Made by a program: the position numbers and the translations under genes. This document shows, in pieces, positions 35,168 to 44,097 of a stretch of 64,000 bases of DNA; position 1 is the stretch's first letter; every line of letters starts with the position of its first letter. The DNA lies in assembly GCF_902506105.1 (NCBI RefSeq), contig NZ_LR733304.1, positions 1,264,334 through 1,328,333 on the forward strand. Reading direction: 5' to 3'. Origin of the DNA: Aeromicrobium sp. 9AM. Lineage in GTDB: Bacteria > Actinomycetota > Actinomycetes > Propionibacteriales > Nocardioidaceae. The notes under the pieces were generated by a model. It saw nothing but the letters and a program-made list of their open reading frames with translations, was not told the origin of the DNA and did no database searches.

Positions 35168-36577
35168 ATGGCATCGGACTACGTACTGGGCATCGACTCC
35201 TCGACCCAGTCGACCAAGGCGCTGCTCGTCGACGCCGCCTCCGGTGAGGTGGTCGCCCGGCAGTCCGCGCCGCACCCCGATGGCACCTCCGTCGACCCGC
35301 GCGCCTGGCTCGAGGCATTCGACCAGGCCACCGCCGGACTCATCGAGCGCGCCAGCGCCGTCTCGGTCGGCGGCCAGCAGCACGGCATGGTCGCCCTCGG
35401 CGACGACGACTCCCCCGTGCACGACGCGATCCTCTGGAACGACACCCGGTCGAGCAGTGAGGCGCGCGACCTCATCGACGAGATGGGCGGCCCCGACGCC
35501 TGCGCCGACACGATCGGCAGCGTGCTCGTCGCGTCCTTCACCTCGACCAAGCTGCGCTGGCTCCGCGACCACGAGCCCGACGCCGCCGCTCGTACGCGCC
35601 GCGTGCTGCTCCCCCACGACTACGTCTCGCGCCACATCACCGGCGGAGACGCCTTCACGGATCGTGGCGATGCCTCCGGCACGGGCTACTTCTCCACCGG
35701 CAAGGACGACTGGCTGCCCGAGCTCGCCGAGTCCGCGATCGGCCATGCCGTCGAGCTGCCCCGCATCGTGGCCTCGTCCGAGGTCGCCGCAACGACCGCC
35801 AATGGGCTCGTCGTCGGCGCCGGCACGGGCGACAACATGGCCGCCGCGCTCGCCCTCGACCTGTCCCCCGGCGACGTCGTCGTCTCGATCGGTACGTCGG
35901 GGGTCGCCTCGGCGATCAGCGAGACTCGCATCGCCGACGGCACTGGATCGGTGACCGGCTTCGCCGACGCGACCGGCCGGTTCCTGCCGATGGCGACGAC
36001 CATGAACGCCGCACGCATCCTCGACCTGCAGGCCCGCCTGCTCGGCGTCGACCACCACGAGCTCGGCCGCCTCGCCCTCGCCGCTCCCCCGGGTGCAAGC
36101 GGCCTCACGATCGTGCCCTACTACGACGGCGAACGTACGCCCAACCTGCCCGACGCCACCGGCACCTGGAGCGGACTAACCTCGTCGACGTCCCGCGAGG
36201 ACATCGCCCGCGCCGCCTTCGAGGCGCTGCTCTGCTCGCTGGCCGACGGCGTCGACCACCTCGTCGCCAAGACCGGCATCACACCCCGCCGGATCCTCAT
36301 GGTCGGCGGAGCCGCGGCCAACCCCGCGGTGCACGCCATCGCGCCGGCGATCTTCGGCAGCGCGGTGACCGTGCCCGCCCCGGGCGAGTACGTGGCCCTC
36401 GGCGCCGCTCGCCAGGCCGCGTGGGCGCTCGCCGGCACCTCAGAACCGCCCACCTGGGCCTCGGCCAACGCCGAGACGTACGACGCGGAACACACACCTC
36501 TCGTGCGTGAGGCCTACGCACACCTGCGCGACCGCACCATCCCGTGGTCCACATCCACCACCCCTTCACAGAAATAG
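35168..36577 (+). CDS. xylB: Xylulokinase
   Basis: A 469-aa FGGY-family carbohydrate kinase that phosphorylates D-xylulose. The N-terminal phosphate loop [13 protein letters not shown], the substrate stretch [14 protein letters not shown], the central [10 protein letters not shown] and the C-terminal [13 protein letters not shown]-binding motif are all there, at normal XylB spacing. It begins the xylB-xylA-ROK operon; xylA starts 7 nt after its stop. The pathway then joins the pentose phosphate route. Confidence 0.95.
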   Translation: MASDYVLGIDSSTQSTKALLVDAASGEVVARQSAPHPDGTSVDPRAWLEAFDQATAGLIERASAVSVGGQQHGMVALGDDDSPVHDAILWNDTRSSSEARDLIDEMGGPDACADTIGSVLVASFTSTKLRWLRDHEPDAAARTRRVLLPHDYVSRHITGGDAFTDRGDASGTGYFSTGKDDWLPELAESAIGHAVELPRIVASSEVAATTANGLVVGAGTGDNMAAALALDLSPGDVVVSIGTSGVASAISETRIADGTGSVTGFADATGRFLPMATTMNAARILDLQARLLGVDHHELGRLALAAPPGASGLTIVPYYDGERTPNLPDATGTWSGLTSSTSREDIARAAFEALLCSLADGVDHLVAKTGITPRRILMVGGAAANPAVHAIAPAIFGSAVTVPAPGEYVALGAARQAAWALAGTSEPPTWASANAETYDAEHTPLVREAYAHLRDRTIPWSTSTTPSQK

Positions 36578-36584
36578 GGCTCCC

Positions 36585-37751
36585 ATGAGCATCCCGACCC
36601 CGTCACCCTCCGACAAGTTCTCCTTCGGCCTGTGGACCGTCGCCTACCCCGGTCGCGACCCGTTCGGCGAGCCGACCCGCGCGCCGATGGACCCGATCTA
36701 CGCCCTCGAGAAGCTCGCGGACCTCGGTGCGTACGGCGTCAACTTCCACGACGACGACCTGATCCCGTTCGGCTCGGACGATGCGACCCGCACGCAGATC
36801 ATCGACCGCTGGAAGAAGGGCCTCGCCGACACCGGCCTGGTCGTCACGACCGCCACGACCAACCTGTTCACCCACCCCGTGTTCAAGGACGGCGGCTTCA
36901 CCTCCAACGACCGTGAGGTGCGCCGCTTCGCGATCCGCAAGGTGATGCGCAACATCGATCTCGCCGCCGAGCTCGGCGCCAAGGTGTATGTCTGCTGGGG
37001 CGGCCGCGAGGGTGCGGAGTCCGGTGCGGCCAAGGACGTCCAGGCAGCGCTCGACCGCTACCGCGAGGCGTTCAACGTGCTCGGCGAGTTCGTGCACGAC
37101 AAGGGCTACGACATCAAGTTCGCGATCGAGCCCAAGCCCAACGAGCCCCGCGGCGACATCCTGCTGCCGACGATCGGCCACGCGCTGGCGTTCATCGAGA
37201 CCCTCGACCGCTCCGAGAGCGTCGGCGTCAACCCCGAGATCGGGCACGAGGAGATGGCCGGCCTCAACGCCGCACACGGCTACGCGCAGGCGATGTGGCA
37301 GGGCAAGCTGTTCCACATCGACCTCAACGGCCAGACCGGTCCCCGCTACGACCAGGACTTCCGTTTCGGCGCCGGCAACGTACGCGGTGCGTTCTGGGTC
37401 GTCGACACGCTGCTGTCCGGCGGGTATGACGGACCTGTGCACTTCGACTTCAAGACCCCGCGCACCGAGGACGACGAAGGTGTCTGGGCATCGGCCAAGG
37501 GCTGCATGACCAACTACCTGGTCCTGCGGGAGAAGGCCCTCGCCTTCCGTGCCGACCCGGAGGTGCAGGAGGCGCTCGCCGCCGCCAAGCTGCCGGAGCT
37601 CGCGCAGCCGACGCTTTCCGAGGGTGAGGGCTGGGCAGACCTGGAGGCCGCCCAGCTCGGCGATCCCGACGAGCTCGCTGTCCGCGGCGCCGGGTTCGAG
37701 CACCTCGACCAGCTCGCGCTCGAGTACCTCTATGGGGTGCGCGGCGGGTGA
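36585..37751 (+). CDS. xylA: Xylose isomerase
   Basis: A 388-aa actinobacterial-type (class I, short) xylose isomerase, converting D-xylose to D-xylulose. The catalytic and metal residues are visible: His55/Asp58 in FHDDD, Glu and Lys in [11 protein letters not shown], Glu/His in [11 protein letters not shown], Asp in FHIDLNGQ and Asp in HFDFKTPR. The start is the ATG at 36585; upstream codons in frame belong to xylB. The GTG of the next gene overlaps its TGA (GTGA). Confidence 0.98.
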   Translation: MSIPTPSPSDKFSFGLWTVAYPGRDPFGEPTRAPMDPIYALEKLADLGAYGVNFHDDDLIPFGSDDATRTQIIDRWKKGLADTGLVVTTATTNLFTHPVFKDGGFTSNDREVRRFAIRKVMRNIDLAAELGAKVYVCWGGREGAESGAAKDVQAALDRYREAFNVLGEFVHDKGYDIKFAIEPKPNEPRGDILLPTIGHALAFIETLDRSESVGVNPEIGHEEMAGLNAAHGYAQAMWQGKLFHIDLNGQTGPRYDQDFRFGAGNVRGAFWVVDTLLSGGYDGPVHFDFKTPRTEDDEGVWASAKGCMTNYLVLREKALAFRADPEVQEALAAAKLPELAQPTLSEGEGWADLEAAQLGDPDELAVRGAGFEHLDQLALEYLYGVRGG

Positions 37752-38932
37752 CCCTCACCGGGGTCCCTACAGGGACGGAGTACGTACGCCGGCAGAACAC
37801 CGGCCTCGTGCTGCGCTCCCTGCGGTCCCACGGGCCGGCAACTCGCACGGAGCTGGCCCGGCGTACCGGGTTGGCCAAGGCGACCGTCGGCACGATCGTC
37901 GCCGAGCTCGAGGCCGCCCGCGCCGTGACCCAGGACGCCACGGTGTCCTCGGGTCGCGGGCGGCCCGGCCGGCCGGTGACGCTCACGGGTGAGTCGATCC
38001 TCGGGCTCGGGCTCGAGGTCAACGTCGACTACGTCGCCGCCGTCGCCCTCGACCTGGCCGGCAAGGTACGGGTCGTCGAGACCCGGCCGGTCGCCACGGC
38101 CGGTACGCCGCCCAGCACGGCCGAGCTCATCTCCATGGCGACCGACATCCGTACGACCCTGATGCGCGAGGGGCACACCGTCGTCGGCGCGACCGTCGCC
38201 GTGCCGGGTCTCGTGGCGCACGACAACCGCACCGTCTCGTGGGCGCCCAACCTCGGCTGGGACGGCCGGCACCTCGCCGAGGAGCTCGAGGAGGCGTTCG
38301 GCGGCGGCTGCCCGACCACGATCGACAACGACGCCAACTGCGCTGCCCTCGCCGAGGCCGCGCACGGCGTCACCACCGACGTCTCGCACTCGCTCTACAT
38401 CACCGGCACGATCGGCATCGGCGCCGGCATCGTGCAGGACGGCCGGCTCATCCGCGGCGGTGCCGGGTTCGCCGGCGAGGTCGGCCACATGCCGATCGGC
38501 AACCCCAAGCGCGTATGCGGCTGCGGCCGCAAGGGCTGCTGGGAGGCCTCCGTCGGCCTGCGCGCCATGCTCAACGCGGTCGACATGGAGGAGGAGAACA
38601 CTCCCCTGCAGACCGCCACCACCGTCGCCAACCGCGCCGCCCGCGACGCCGGGATGCGCGACGCCCTCGCGGCCCTCGGCCACGACCTCGGCACCGGCCT
38701 GGCCACCCTCGCCGCCGTCCTCGACCCTGCCGCGATCGTCCTCGGCGGCTACTTCGTCCCCCTCGGCGCCTACATCGTCCCCGCCGCCGGTGAAGTCCTC
38801 GCCGAGCGCCTCCCCTCAGCCTCGATCCACCTCCCGCAGATCCGCCTCAGCTCGCTCGGCATCCACGCCGCTGCCCTGGGCGCCGCGGAAGACGCCTTGG
38901 CCGACGTCTACGCCGGCACGCTGGCGCTGTAA
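37748..38932 (+). CDS. xylR: ROK-family transcriptional repressor (XylR-type)
   Basis: A 394-aa ROK protein: N-terminal winged HTH (about residues 20-60; [23 protein letters not shown]) followed by a sugar-kinase-like domain with the ROK signature near [15 protein letters not shown] and the zinc-binding Cys motif [10 protein letters not shown]. It is translationally coupled to xylA by a 4-nt overlap. By family precedent it represses xylose genes and is released by xylose. Its likely target is the palindrome before xylB. Confidence 0.9.
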   Translation: MTLTGVPTGTEYVRRQNTGLVLRSLRSHGPATRTELARRTGLAKATVGTIVAELEAARAVTQDATVSSGRGRPGRPVTLTGESILGLGLEVNVDYVAAVALDLAGKVRVVETRPVATAGTPPSTAELISMATDIRTTLMREGHTVVGATVAVPGLVAHDNRTVSWAPNLGWDGRHLAEELEEAFGGGCPTTIDNDANCAALAEAAHGVTTDVSHSLYITGTIGIGAGIVQDGRLIRGGAGFAGEVGHMPIGNPKRVCGCGRKGCWEASVGLRAMLNAVDMEEENTPLQTATTVANRAARDAGMRDALAALGHDLGTGLATLAAVLDPAAIVLGGYFVPLGAYIVPAAGEVLAERLPSASIHLPQIRLSSLGIHAAALGAAEDALADVYAGTLAL

Positions 38933-39302
38933 GTCTTGCGGCGGACCGCGTCATTCCGGCTCCCTTCTGTTGTCAAGACGCCGCTGAGAGCGTGTTCTCG
39001 GTTGGAGTCTTTCGTCGGCGGGCGGCCGGTTGTAGCGTCGGTTCTGCGGGTCCGGGAAGTGGCTGATCCGAAGTGTCGATGTGGTGACCACGAGCGGACA
39101 AGTCGCAACAAGGCACAAAGCCAGTCATTCCGAGGGTCACACCCGCGGTCACCAACCACAGCCCAGCACCATCAGGCTGCGTTGGCGATCCTCACAGTCA
39201 TTCCGCCGCGACTCGGCCGGGTCGAGTCGAGTCGAGTCGAGTCGAGTAGTCAACCGTGGGACGGACAGCAGCAGTCACTGCGCTCCCTGGGATGATTCGG
39301 TC
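38933..39302. other. 370-bp intergenic region with a pentanucleotide repeat; no gene recognised
   Basis: Between the ROK gene and the next hypothetical gene I find no convincing coding frame. It has a tandem GTCGA repeat at 39221-39245. A few short frames end with words resembling transposase tails, but the match is too weak to call. It marks the left edge of the accessory-looking region. Confidence 0.6.
39221..39245. repeat. Tandem pentanucleotide repeat (GTCGA)5
   Basis: Five exact copies of GTCGA, 57 nt before the GTG of the next gene. Copy-number change would alter promoter or leader spacing of that gene. A simple repeat of this length is unusual in this window. Confidence 0.9.
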
Positions 39303-39647
39303 GTGACCGACCAGCACACTGTGGAACTCGCCGACTGCACGATGACCCGACTACCAGTGGGAAGGGCGGCGGGTCGGCTCTGGCTCTTCTTCGTTGTCAC
39401 AGGGCTGCCGCTCTCTCGTTTCGACCCACAATCCGCCGAGTCGCCGTGGCGCCTTCGCGAACACGTCGCAGTGTTCATTGACGACGCGCAGGTTGCGATC
39501 GAGGAAGGCGGAGGGTCCGGGTCAGAGTCTCTGACCCTTGAGTACCGGCAGCTTCGCGACCCCGGTATGTCCTCGATCTCCCTTCGATACTTGTCCGAGG
39601 GTCAGGTAGTCGACGCCGAAACCGTCAGTGTGCCGGAAGCCCCGTAG
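39303..39647 (+). CDS. Hypothetical protein, 114 aa
   Basis: A soluble, acidic, 114-aa protein starting at a GTG (VTDQHTVELADCTMTRLP). It has strand-like alternation (GRLWLFFVVTGLPLS, REHVAVFIDDAQVAIEEG) suggesting a small beta-rich fold. No family was recognised. The frame stays open upstream through the GTCGA repeat, but that part is of unlikely composition. It sits alone between the xyl operon and a minus-strand operon. Confidence 0.5.
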   Translation: MTDQHTVELADCTMTRLPVGRAAGRLWLFFVVTGLPLSRFDPQSAESPWRLREHVAVFIDDAQVAIEEGGGSGSESLTLEYRQLRDPGMSSISLRYLSEGQVVDAETVSVPEAP

Positions 39648-39700
39648 GTCCTGGCTTGCGCGATGCCTAATCGCTCGTCAGCCAACACCTCGCGGGCCCC

Positions 39701-40534
39701 TCAGTGTTCGCTGCTGAAGAACCGTAGCAACAGCGGGCCGACGATCTGTGGGTCGACGACGTGATCCGGCCCCTCGAGGGTCTCCCGCTGAGCGTGGGGT
39801 AGCAGGTCCGCAAGCTCGTCGGCTGCGCGGTCGAAGAAGTCCGAGGGCAGGCCTGCCATGTAGGGGACCGTGATCGGTCCTCCGGTGGTGACCAGGACCG
39901 GTTGGGTGACCGTTGCCAGTCGATCAGCCGGCAACTGGTAGTGGTTGAGGAAGAGGCTGTCGTGGACCAGCGTGGGCGCGAGGGCGACCGAATCCGCCCA
40001 ATGCGCCGTCTGCTTGCCTGCCGCTTTCCTGGCCGCGATGTTGTCGTCGGAGGCGCCGGTCATGCGCATGAACAGTTCGAGAACCTCCTCGTCTCGCCCG
40101 GCGTCAAAGGCGCGTCGGGTGTCCGCAACGTACTCCTCGAATCGCGGGCGTATGTCGTCCCCGACCGCGTAGGGCACCTCCCACACGGCGATCGTGTCGA
40201 TGGCTGACCCGGCCGCGGCGGCTTCCAGCGCCAGAGCGCCACCAGAGGACGCCCCGAACAGGTGTGCCGAGCCGCCCGCCTCCGCGATCAACGCATCCAG
40301 GTCCTCGATCTCCCTTTCCACGGCGTAGGGCTCGGTGAAGCCGCTCGCGCCGCGTCCCCGACGGGCATAGTTGTAAACCGTGAAGTGCTCGGCGAGAGCA
40401 GGTACCAAGGGAGCGTTCTCGGCTCCGTCGTCCTGTGCGCCGCCTACCAGGACGACAGCCGGGCCGCTTCCCTTCCGGTCGTAGGCGATGGTGGTGCCAT
40501 CGTTTGATGTCACGCGAAAGGCCATCTCGTTCAT
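39701..40534 (-). CDS. Alpha/beta hydrolase
   Basis: A 277-aa alpha/beta-hydrolase-fold protein. The nucleophile elbow is GASSGG (Ser near 96), the oxyanion-hole strand VVLVGGAQD lacks the usual HG pair, and the acid/base end is GPDHVVDP with a His. No specific substrate can be named. The ATG at 40534 has AGGAG upstream. It is 27 nt downstream of the DoxX gene and is probably the second gene of a DoxX-hydrolase transcript controlled by the repeated palindrome at 41018-41081. Confidence 0.88.
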   Translation of the reverse strand: MNEMAFRVTSNDGTTIAYDRKGSGPAVVLVGGAQDDGAENAPLVPALAEHFTVYNYARRGRGASGFTEPYAVEREIEDLDALIAEAGGSAHLFGASSGGALALEAAAAGSAIDTIAVWEVPYAVGDDIRPRFEEYVADTRRAFDAGRDEEVLELFMRMTGASDDNIAARKAAGKQTAHWADSVALAPTLVHDSLFLNHYQLPADRLATVTQPVLVTTGGPITVPYMAGLPSDFFDRAADELADLLPHAQRETLEGPDHVVDPQIVGPLLLRFFSSEH

Positions 40535-40561
40535 CTCACATCTCCTTTCGAGAGGTTTGTC

Positions 40562-40984
40562 TCAGCGCCTGAGCAGCGTGCCGACGACGGCCTCGGTGCG
40601 CGACCACCGCACCCTTGCGATCACGACCGCCACGACGAGAAGGGCGAGCGGCAGCCAAGGGCTCTGCTCGAGCACGAACTGATCGGTGATGACAGCACCG
40701 GTCAGCAATGCCGCCAACCCGAGACTGGCCAGGCCCGCCAGAGCCGGGATCAGAAGTCCAACCCCTCCCGCGACCTCCACCGCTCCGACCAGGTATCGGA
40801 GCCACTGGCCAGCCCCGATGTCGGCGAACATGTCCACCATGACCGGGTCGCCGGCGAGCTTCGAGATTCCGCCGCCGGCGATGATCGCCGCCAGCACGAC
40901 TTGCAGAATCCAGACCCCGATGCTGCTCGCCCGCCCGGGCGTGTGCGCAACGGTTTCCGAGCTGTTCTTGAAGATGGTGCTCAT
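40562..40984 (-). CDS. DoxX-family membrane protein
   Basis: A 140-aa protein with four hydrophobic segments (about 23-40, 62-82, 86-104 and 110-127), matching DoxX/SURF4-like small membrane proteins. The first helix and loop WILQVVLAAIIAGGGISKLAGDP are typical. Some members associate with oxidoreductases; the function here is unknown. The ATG has GGAG 7 nt upstream. It precedes the hydrolase gene and follows a PadR gene, all on the minus strand. Confidence 0.88.
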   Translation of the reverse strand: MSTIFKNSSETVAHTPGRASSIGVWILQVVLAAIIAGGGISKLAGDPVMVDMFADIGAGQWLRYLVGAVEVAGGVGLLIPALAGLASLGLAALLTGAVITDQFVLEQSPWLPLALLVVAVVIARVRWSRTEAVVGTLLRR

Positions 40985-41017
40985 TTGGCTCTCCTTGCCG
41001 CGTCCGGGCCCGCGTTG

Positions 41018-41081
41018 CTAGTCAAGTTTGGTTACTCGGCCAAAAGTAGACGAGGAGGAGGGTCTAGTCAAGGTTGATTAG
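41018..41081. promoter_or_regulatory. Two copies of a CTAGTCAAG-type palindrome between padR and doxX
   Basis: CTAGTCAAGTTTGGTTAC (41018-41035) and CTAGTCAAGGTTGATTAG (41064-41081) are two versions of one imperfect inverted repeat, 46 bp apart. The second overlaps the padR stop. They are placed to repress the doxX-hydrolase promoter and fit a PadR dimer pair. Confidence 0.6.
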
Positions 41082-41650
41082 TGGGCCGTTCGCCACGAAC
41101 CCGGATCATCGGCCATGGTGTAGGCGCCCTCAGCCAGCCGTTGGCTCAGACTCTTCGCCCACTCCAGTTCGGTGCGTGCATGTCCCGCCCACAGTTCGGC
41201 CTGATCGCGGACGTGTTCGGGAATGTCGGGGTTCGGGTGCTCCCGCCACTTGGCCTGCTCTACGAGCTCCGCTTCCAAGCGCGCGAACCGCTCGTTGACG
41301 TGCGCGATGGCATCTGTCCTGGTCAGCATGGGCAACATGGCGATCGACGCGTTGAGCATGGTGGGGTCATGGGTGCGCCGCAGACCGTCGCGGACCAGTT
41401 CGACTATCTCGTCACGTCCCCGAGCTGTTACGCGGTACAGAACGCGCTCCGGCCCGGAGTTGCCCGGCTCGGCGTGTTCGGTGAGGAGGCCATCAGCCGC
41501 CGCCTTCTTCAGCGCGTGATAAATCGAGCCCGGCTTGATCTTGGCCCAACTCTCCACACCCCAGCTCTGCAGCTCGGACCGCACCTGGTAGCCATGCGCG
41601 CCGCCGGAGAGGTGCACGACACCGAGTACCAGGAGCTTCGTCGCCGACAT
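41078..41650 (-). CDS. PadR-family transcriptional regulator
   Basis: A 190-aa PadR protein. The N-terminal winged HTH reads LLVLGVVHLSGGAHGYQVRSEL ... PGSIYHALKKAAADGLL, and the C-terminal part is the helical dimerisation domain (ARLEAELVEQAKW). The ATG at 41650 has GGAGG at good spacing; a longer start at 41668 is less likely. It probably controls the downstream doxX-hydrolase genes through two palindromes, in answer to a small aromatic or toxic compound as in other PadR systems. Confidence 0.9.
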   Translation of the reverse strand: MSATKLLVLGVVHLSGGAHGYQVRSELQSWGVESWAKIKPGSIYHALKKAAADGLLTEHAEPGNSGPERVLYRVTARGRDEIVELVRDGLRRTHDPTMLNASIAMLPMLTRTDAIAHVNERFARLEAELVEQAKWREHPNPDIPEHVRDQAELWAGHARTELEWAKSLSQRLAEGAYTMADDPGSWRTAH

Positions 41651-42076
41651 GCGCCCACCTCCACTCAAACCGCTCGGACTCGCTCCGCCTGCGCGCCCGC
41701 CAGCGCGGTGTCATCTCCCACCCACACTAGGGTGCCCTCCTGTCCGGGTGGTGTCAGCACTGACCTACAAACGGTGCTGGTGGAGACCCTCCAAAGCCAG
41801 TGAGGCCGATGCTCACCCCAATGTGGTGCAGCTCGCGCGAGTCGGACGTACGTCACACCGCCGCGTTCGTGGCCCTCCGATAGAGACAGCTCCGAACGCC
41901 AATTGGTGGGGGAACTCAGTCTGGCGCAGAGCTGCGCCCTCCGATACGCGCACCCCCGCCCGCAGGGTGGGTTGCGGCTGCCGTCTCGGCGCGATGGCGG
42001 GATACGTCCAAACCCTGCGATCGGAGCCGCGAGGCATGCTTCGATAGCGCAGACATCAACATCACCGGGAGTGCAG
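41651..42076. other. 426-bp region with no recognisable gene
   Basis: Short frames exist on both strands but none has a convincing start, family blocks or composition. No tRNA, repeat or clear hairpin was found. It may hold the padR promoter on the left and the promoter of the DUF3592-like gene on the right. Confidence 0.55.
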
Positions 42077-42523
42077 ATGAGGCGTTCTCACCGAATCGCC
42101 GGCTGCTGGGGAATCCCTGCGGCCCTGACGTGCGTATCCCTGGCGTTAGCGGTCGCCGCTGCCCTCTCGCTCGTGCTGGCCCCTGACTCGACTACGACCG
42201 GGAAGGTGGTCGCAATGGGCTGGAACGGAGGAGGCACCTGCTATCCGACAGCCCGATACACGGTTGCTGGAGAGACCTATAGAACCACCCCCCACCGCAG
42301 CAAGAGGTGGTGTGGCTACGAGTGGGGAGGCCCGGCAACTGTCTACTACGACGCTTCGTCGCCCAGCAACGCTCGATTGGCCAAGTACGACGACAGCCCC
42401 AAATGGCTGGCGGGCACTGGACTTGCCGTCTTCCTCCTTGCCTTGCTCTTTGTGCGAGCCGAACGTGCGCGCCGAACCCTGCGAACCCGCTCGTCCGAAC
42501 GGGTCAATTCCGAGCAGCACTAG
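42077..42523 (+). CDS. DUF3592-like membrane protein
   Basis: A 148-aa protein with a transmembrane segment near each end (about 13-35 and 112-128) flanking an extracytoplasmic domain. The domain pattern GKVVAMGWNGGG, YPTARYTVAGETYRT and ATVYYDASSPSNARL matches the DUF3592 fold (small beta-rich domain ending with V-x-Y-D/Y-P). Two Cys residues (near 58 and 77) could form a disulfide. The ATG at 42077 begins the first helix; the open frame upstream looks non-coding. Function unknown. Confidence 0.65.
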   Translation: MRRSHRIAGCWGIPAALTCVSLALAVAAALSLVLAPDSTTTGKVVAMGWNGGGTCYPTARYTVAGETYRTTPHRSKRWCGYEWGGPATVYYDASSPSNARLAKYDDSPKWLAGTGLAVFLLALLFVRAERARRTLRTRSSERVNSEQH

Positions 42524-42612
42524 ACCCACGTCATGCGGCCGCGACGGAATGTGCTGCCCGAGCGAGTCGGGTCACCACGGTTCGATGCAACCGCGCGTAC
42601 CCCACCACCCAA

Positions 42613-43194
42613 CTACCCCGCGACCGCAGGCTGCGCGAGCGGCTTGAGGCCACAGGCGGCGGCGAAGCCGTCCGACTCGATGCCCATAGCCACGTTCGGC
42701 CGGGTGGTGAAGTTGGCGAACGCGATCACCGCCGACAGCTCCACCAGGGCAGCGTCGCCGAGCTGGTCACGAAGTCCGGCAACCATCTCGTCGCTGACCG
42801 CAGGCGGAGTGACCGTCATCGCCTCGGCATACGTGAGCACGTCACGCTCGAGCGAGGAGAAGGCGTCCGACTCGCGCCAGCGTGGGATCTCCCGCGCCTT
42901 GTCCATGTCCAGGTTCAAGTTGTTGGCCTCGAAGTAGTTGAAGTCCAGACACCAGCTGCAGCCCACCTGCGACGCCACGGCCATGTGCGCGAACGACTTG
43001 AGCTGCTCGTCGCATGCATCCCACTTCTTCACCTTGCCGCCGAAGTTCGCCATGCCCATCAGCACCTTCTGGTTGTGCCAGTACACACCGAGCGAGCTCG
43101 GCACCTGGCCGAGAGCCTTCCTGGCGAACCGCTTGATCAGCGCCCCCTTGAAGCCGGCGATCTCGGCGGCAGGAATTCTCGTGGTTCCGGTCAT
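42613..43194 (-). CDS. Carboxymuconolactone decarboxylase-family protein (AhpD-like), ECF41 target
   Basis: A 193-aa CMD/AhpD-fold protein. The redox motif is CSWC (Cys79, Cys82) followed by LDFNYFEA, as in AhpD-like peroxidase-related members; a catalytic-type His is at about 70. Proteins of this COE group (CMD, oxidoreductase, epimerase) are the usual partners of ECF41 sigma factors. The ATG at 43194 has GGAGGA just upstream. The promoter at 43228-43254 matches the ECF41 consensus exactly. The likely role is in a redox or detoxification response. Confidence 0.9.
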   Translation of the reverse strand: MTGTTRIPAAEIAGFKGALIKRFARKALGQVPSSLGVYWHNQKVLMGMANFGGKVKKWDACDEQLKSFAHMAVASQVGCSWCLDFNYFEANNLNLDMDKAREIPRWRESDAFSSLERDVLTYAEAMTVTPPAVSDEMVAGLRDQLGDAALVELSAVIAFANFTTRPNVAMGIESDGFAAACGLKPLAQPAVAG

Positions 43195-43227
43195 GTCGTC
43201 CTCCTGTTGTCTGCGGTTACAACTGGA

Positions 43228-43254
43228 GACGAAATCGAAGGGTGCGCTGTGACA
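43228..43254 (-). promoter_or_regulatory. ECF41-type sigma promoter (TGTCACA-N16-CGTC)
   Basis: On the minus strand TGTCACA (43254-43248) is followed after exactly 16 nt by CGTC (43231-43228), about 34 nt before the CMD gene start. This is the published ECF41 consensus, and the window also encodes an ECF41 sigma factor at 49060-50034. Confidence 0.8.
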
Positions 43255-43324
43255 TGGGCACACAAATCTGTCTGCGCCTCGCGGGCAGCCGGGTGCCAGT
43301 GAATCTTCTTGACATCGCCATCCC

Positions 43325-43342
43325 TGTCAGCACATGCTGACA
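43325..43342. promoter_or_regulatory. Perfect 18-bp palindrome at the start of a small HTH gene
   Basis: TGTCAGCA-CA-TGCTGACA is a perfect inverted repeat that covers a possible -10 region and ends 3 nt before ATG 43346. TTGACA at 43309-43314 is a fitting -35. This suggests a repressed, possibly autoregulated and leaderless promoter. Confidence 0.6.
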
Positions 43343-43345
43343 AGC

Positions 43346-43546
43346 ATGAAGACTTCTCTGGACGGTGACGACAGCGGCCCTGTCGGCGAACTTGCTGCGG
43401 TTGCTGAAGCCAAACGCGAACTGAGTCGTCGCGAGGAGGTTGCAGTTCGCAAGGCCCGCCACACCGGGCTCAGCTGGGCAGAGATCGGAACTCTGCTCGG
43501 CGTGACCCGACAGACGATTCACCGGAAGTACCGAAAGGTCGGCTGA
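43346..43546 (+). CDS. Small helix-turn-helix protein
   Basis: A 66-aa protein: an acidic N-terminus, a charged helix (LAAVAEAKRELSRREEVAVRKARHTG) and a C-terminal HTH (SWAEIGTLLGVTRQTIHRKYRKVG) of the type found in small actinobacterial regulators. The ATG at 43346 was chosen because an 18-bp palindrome overlaps the alternative ATG at 43334. A likely DNA-binding protein controlling its own promoter; the partner is unknown. Confidence 0.7.
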   Translation: MKTSLDGDDSGPVGELAAVAEAKRELSRREEVAVRKARHTGLSWAEIGTLLGVTRQTIHRKYRKVG

Positions 43547-43683
43547 CAACGACCGGCCGAGCATCGGCACTCCGGAGCATGTCGTGATCCTCGCGGGGTG
43601 GTCAGCCTCGCCCTGGTAACCCGCAGGTCGTCGTTGTCGCCAAACTCGATGTTCGGTCGCGGGCCATGTGAGATCGTCATCGC

Positions 43684-44058
43684 GTGAGTGACTCACTGGT
43701 CGACGTACGACGCCCCAGCGTGGCCATCTCGCTGTGTCTTGTTGCCAACTACGTCGCGGCTTTGGCCGTGCTGACCAGCCCTTGGGGCTCGGTGTTCATG
43801 CTGGACGACGACTTCCACAACAGCAGCATCGCTGTCTCGGTAGCAGTTGGACTCGTGCTCGGTCTCGCTGAATCGGTGATCTTCACGCCGCAGATCGCCA
43901 TCGCGGCAGCAGGAATCGGCCTCATCGGACTGGCCACGATCTTTCTCGCATTCACATTGGCAACCCAGGTCGCCGGAATCGGGCTCGGCTGCGTACTCGG
44001 CTGGTTACTCCGACAACACGCGACACACCTCCGCCACGAGGTACGAAAGTCGATCTGA
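43684..44058 (+). CDS. Small membrane protein, unknown function
   Basis: A 124-aa protein with four hydrophobic stretches (about 13-32, 49-64, 69-83 and 86-108) and a basic C-terminus (RQHATHLRHEVRKS). It starts at a GTG. No family was recognised. It is followed 39 nt later by another hypothetical gene on the same strand. Confidence 0.6.
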   Translation: MSDSLVDVRRPSVAISLCLVANYVAALAVLTSPWGSVFMLDDDFHNSSIAVSVAVGLVLGLAESVIFTPQIAIAAAGIGLIGLATIFLAFTLATQVAGIGLGCVLGWLLRQHATHLRHEVRKSI

Positions 44059-44097
44059 TGGATCAATCACCCGTCGTCGAGCGCAAGGAGACCACCC

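Noticed and set aside
38940..39160. Possible transposase 3' remnant on the minus strand
   Set aside because: Short translated pieces such as ARRRKTPTENTLSAAS faintly resemble the tails of IS3/IS30 transposases, but no inverted repeats, no other domain and no intact frame are present. The evidence is too thin to annotate.
39415..39445. Second TGTCACA with a CGTT 15-16 nt later (plus strand near 39398-39425)
   Set aside because: It lies inside the coding region of the 39303 gene and the -10 element is imperfect, so it is likely chance.
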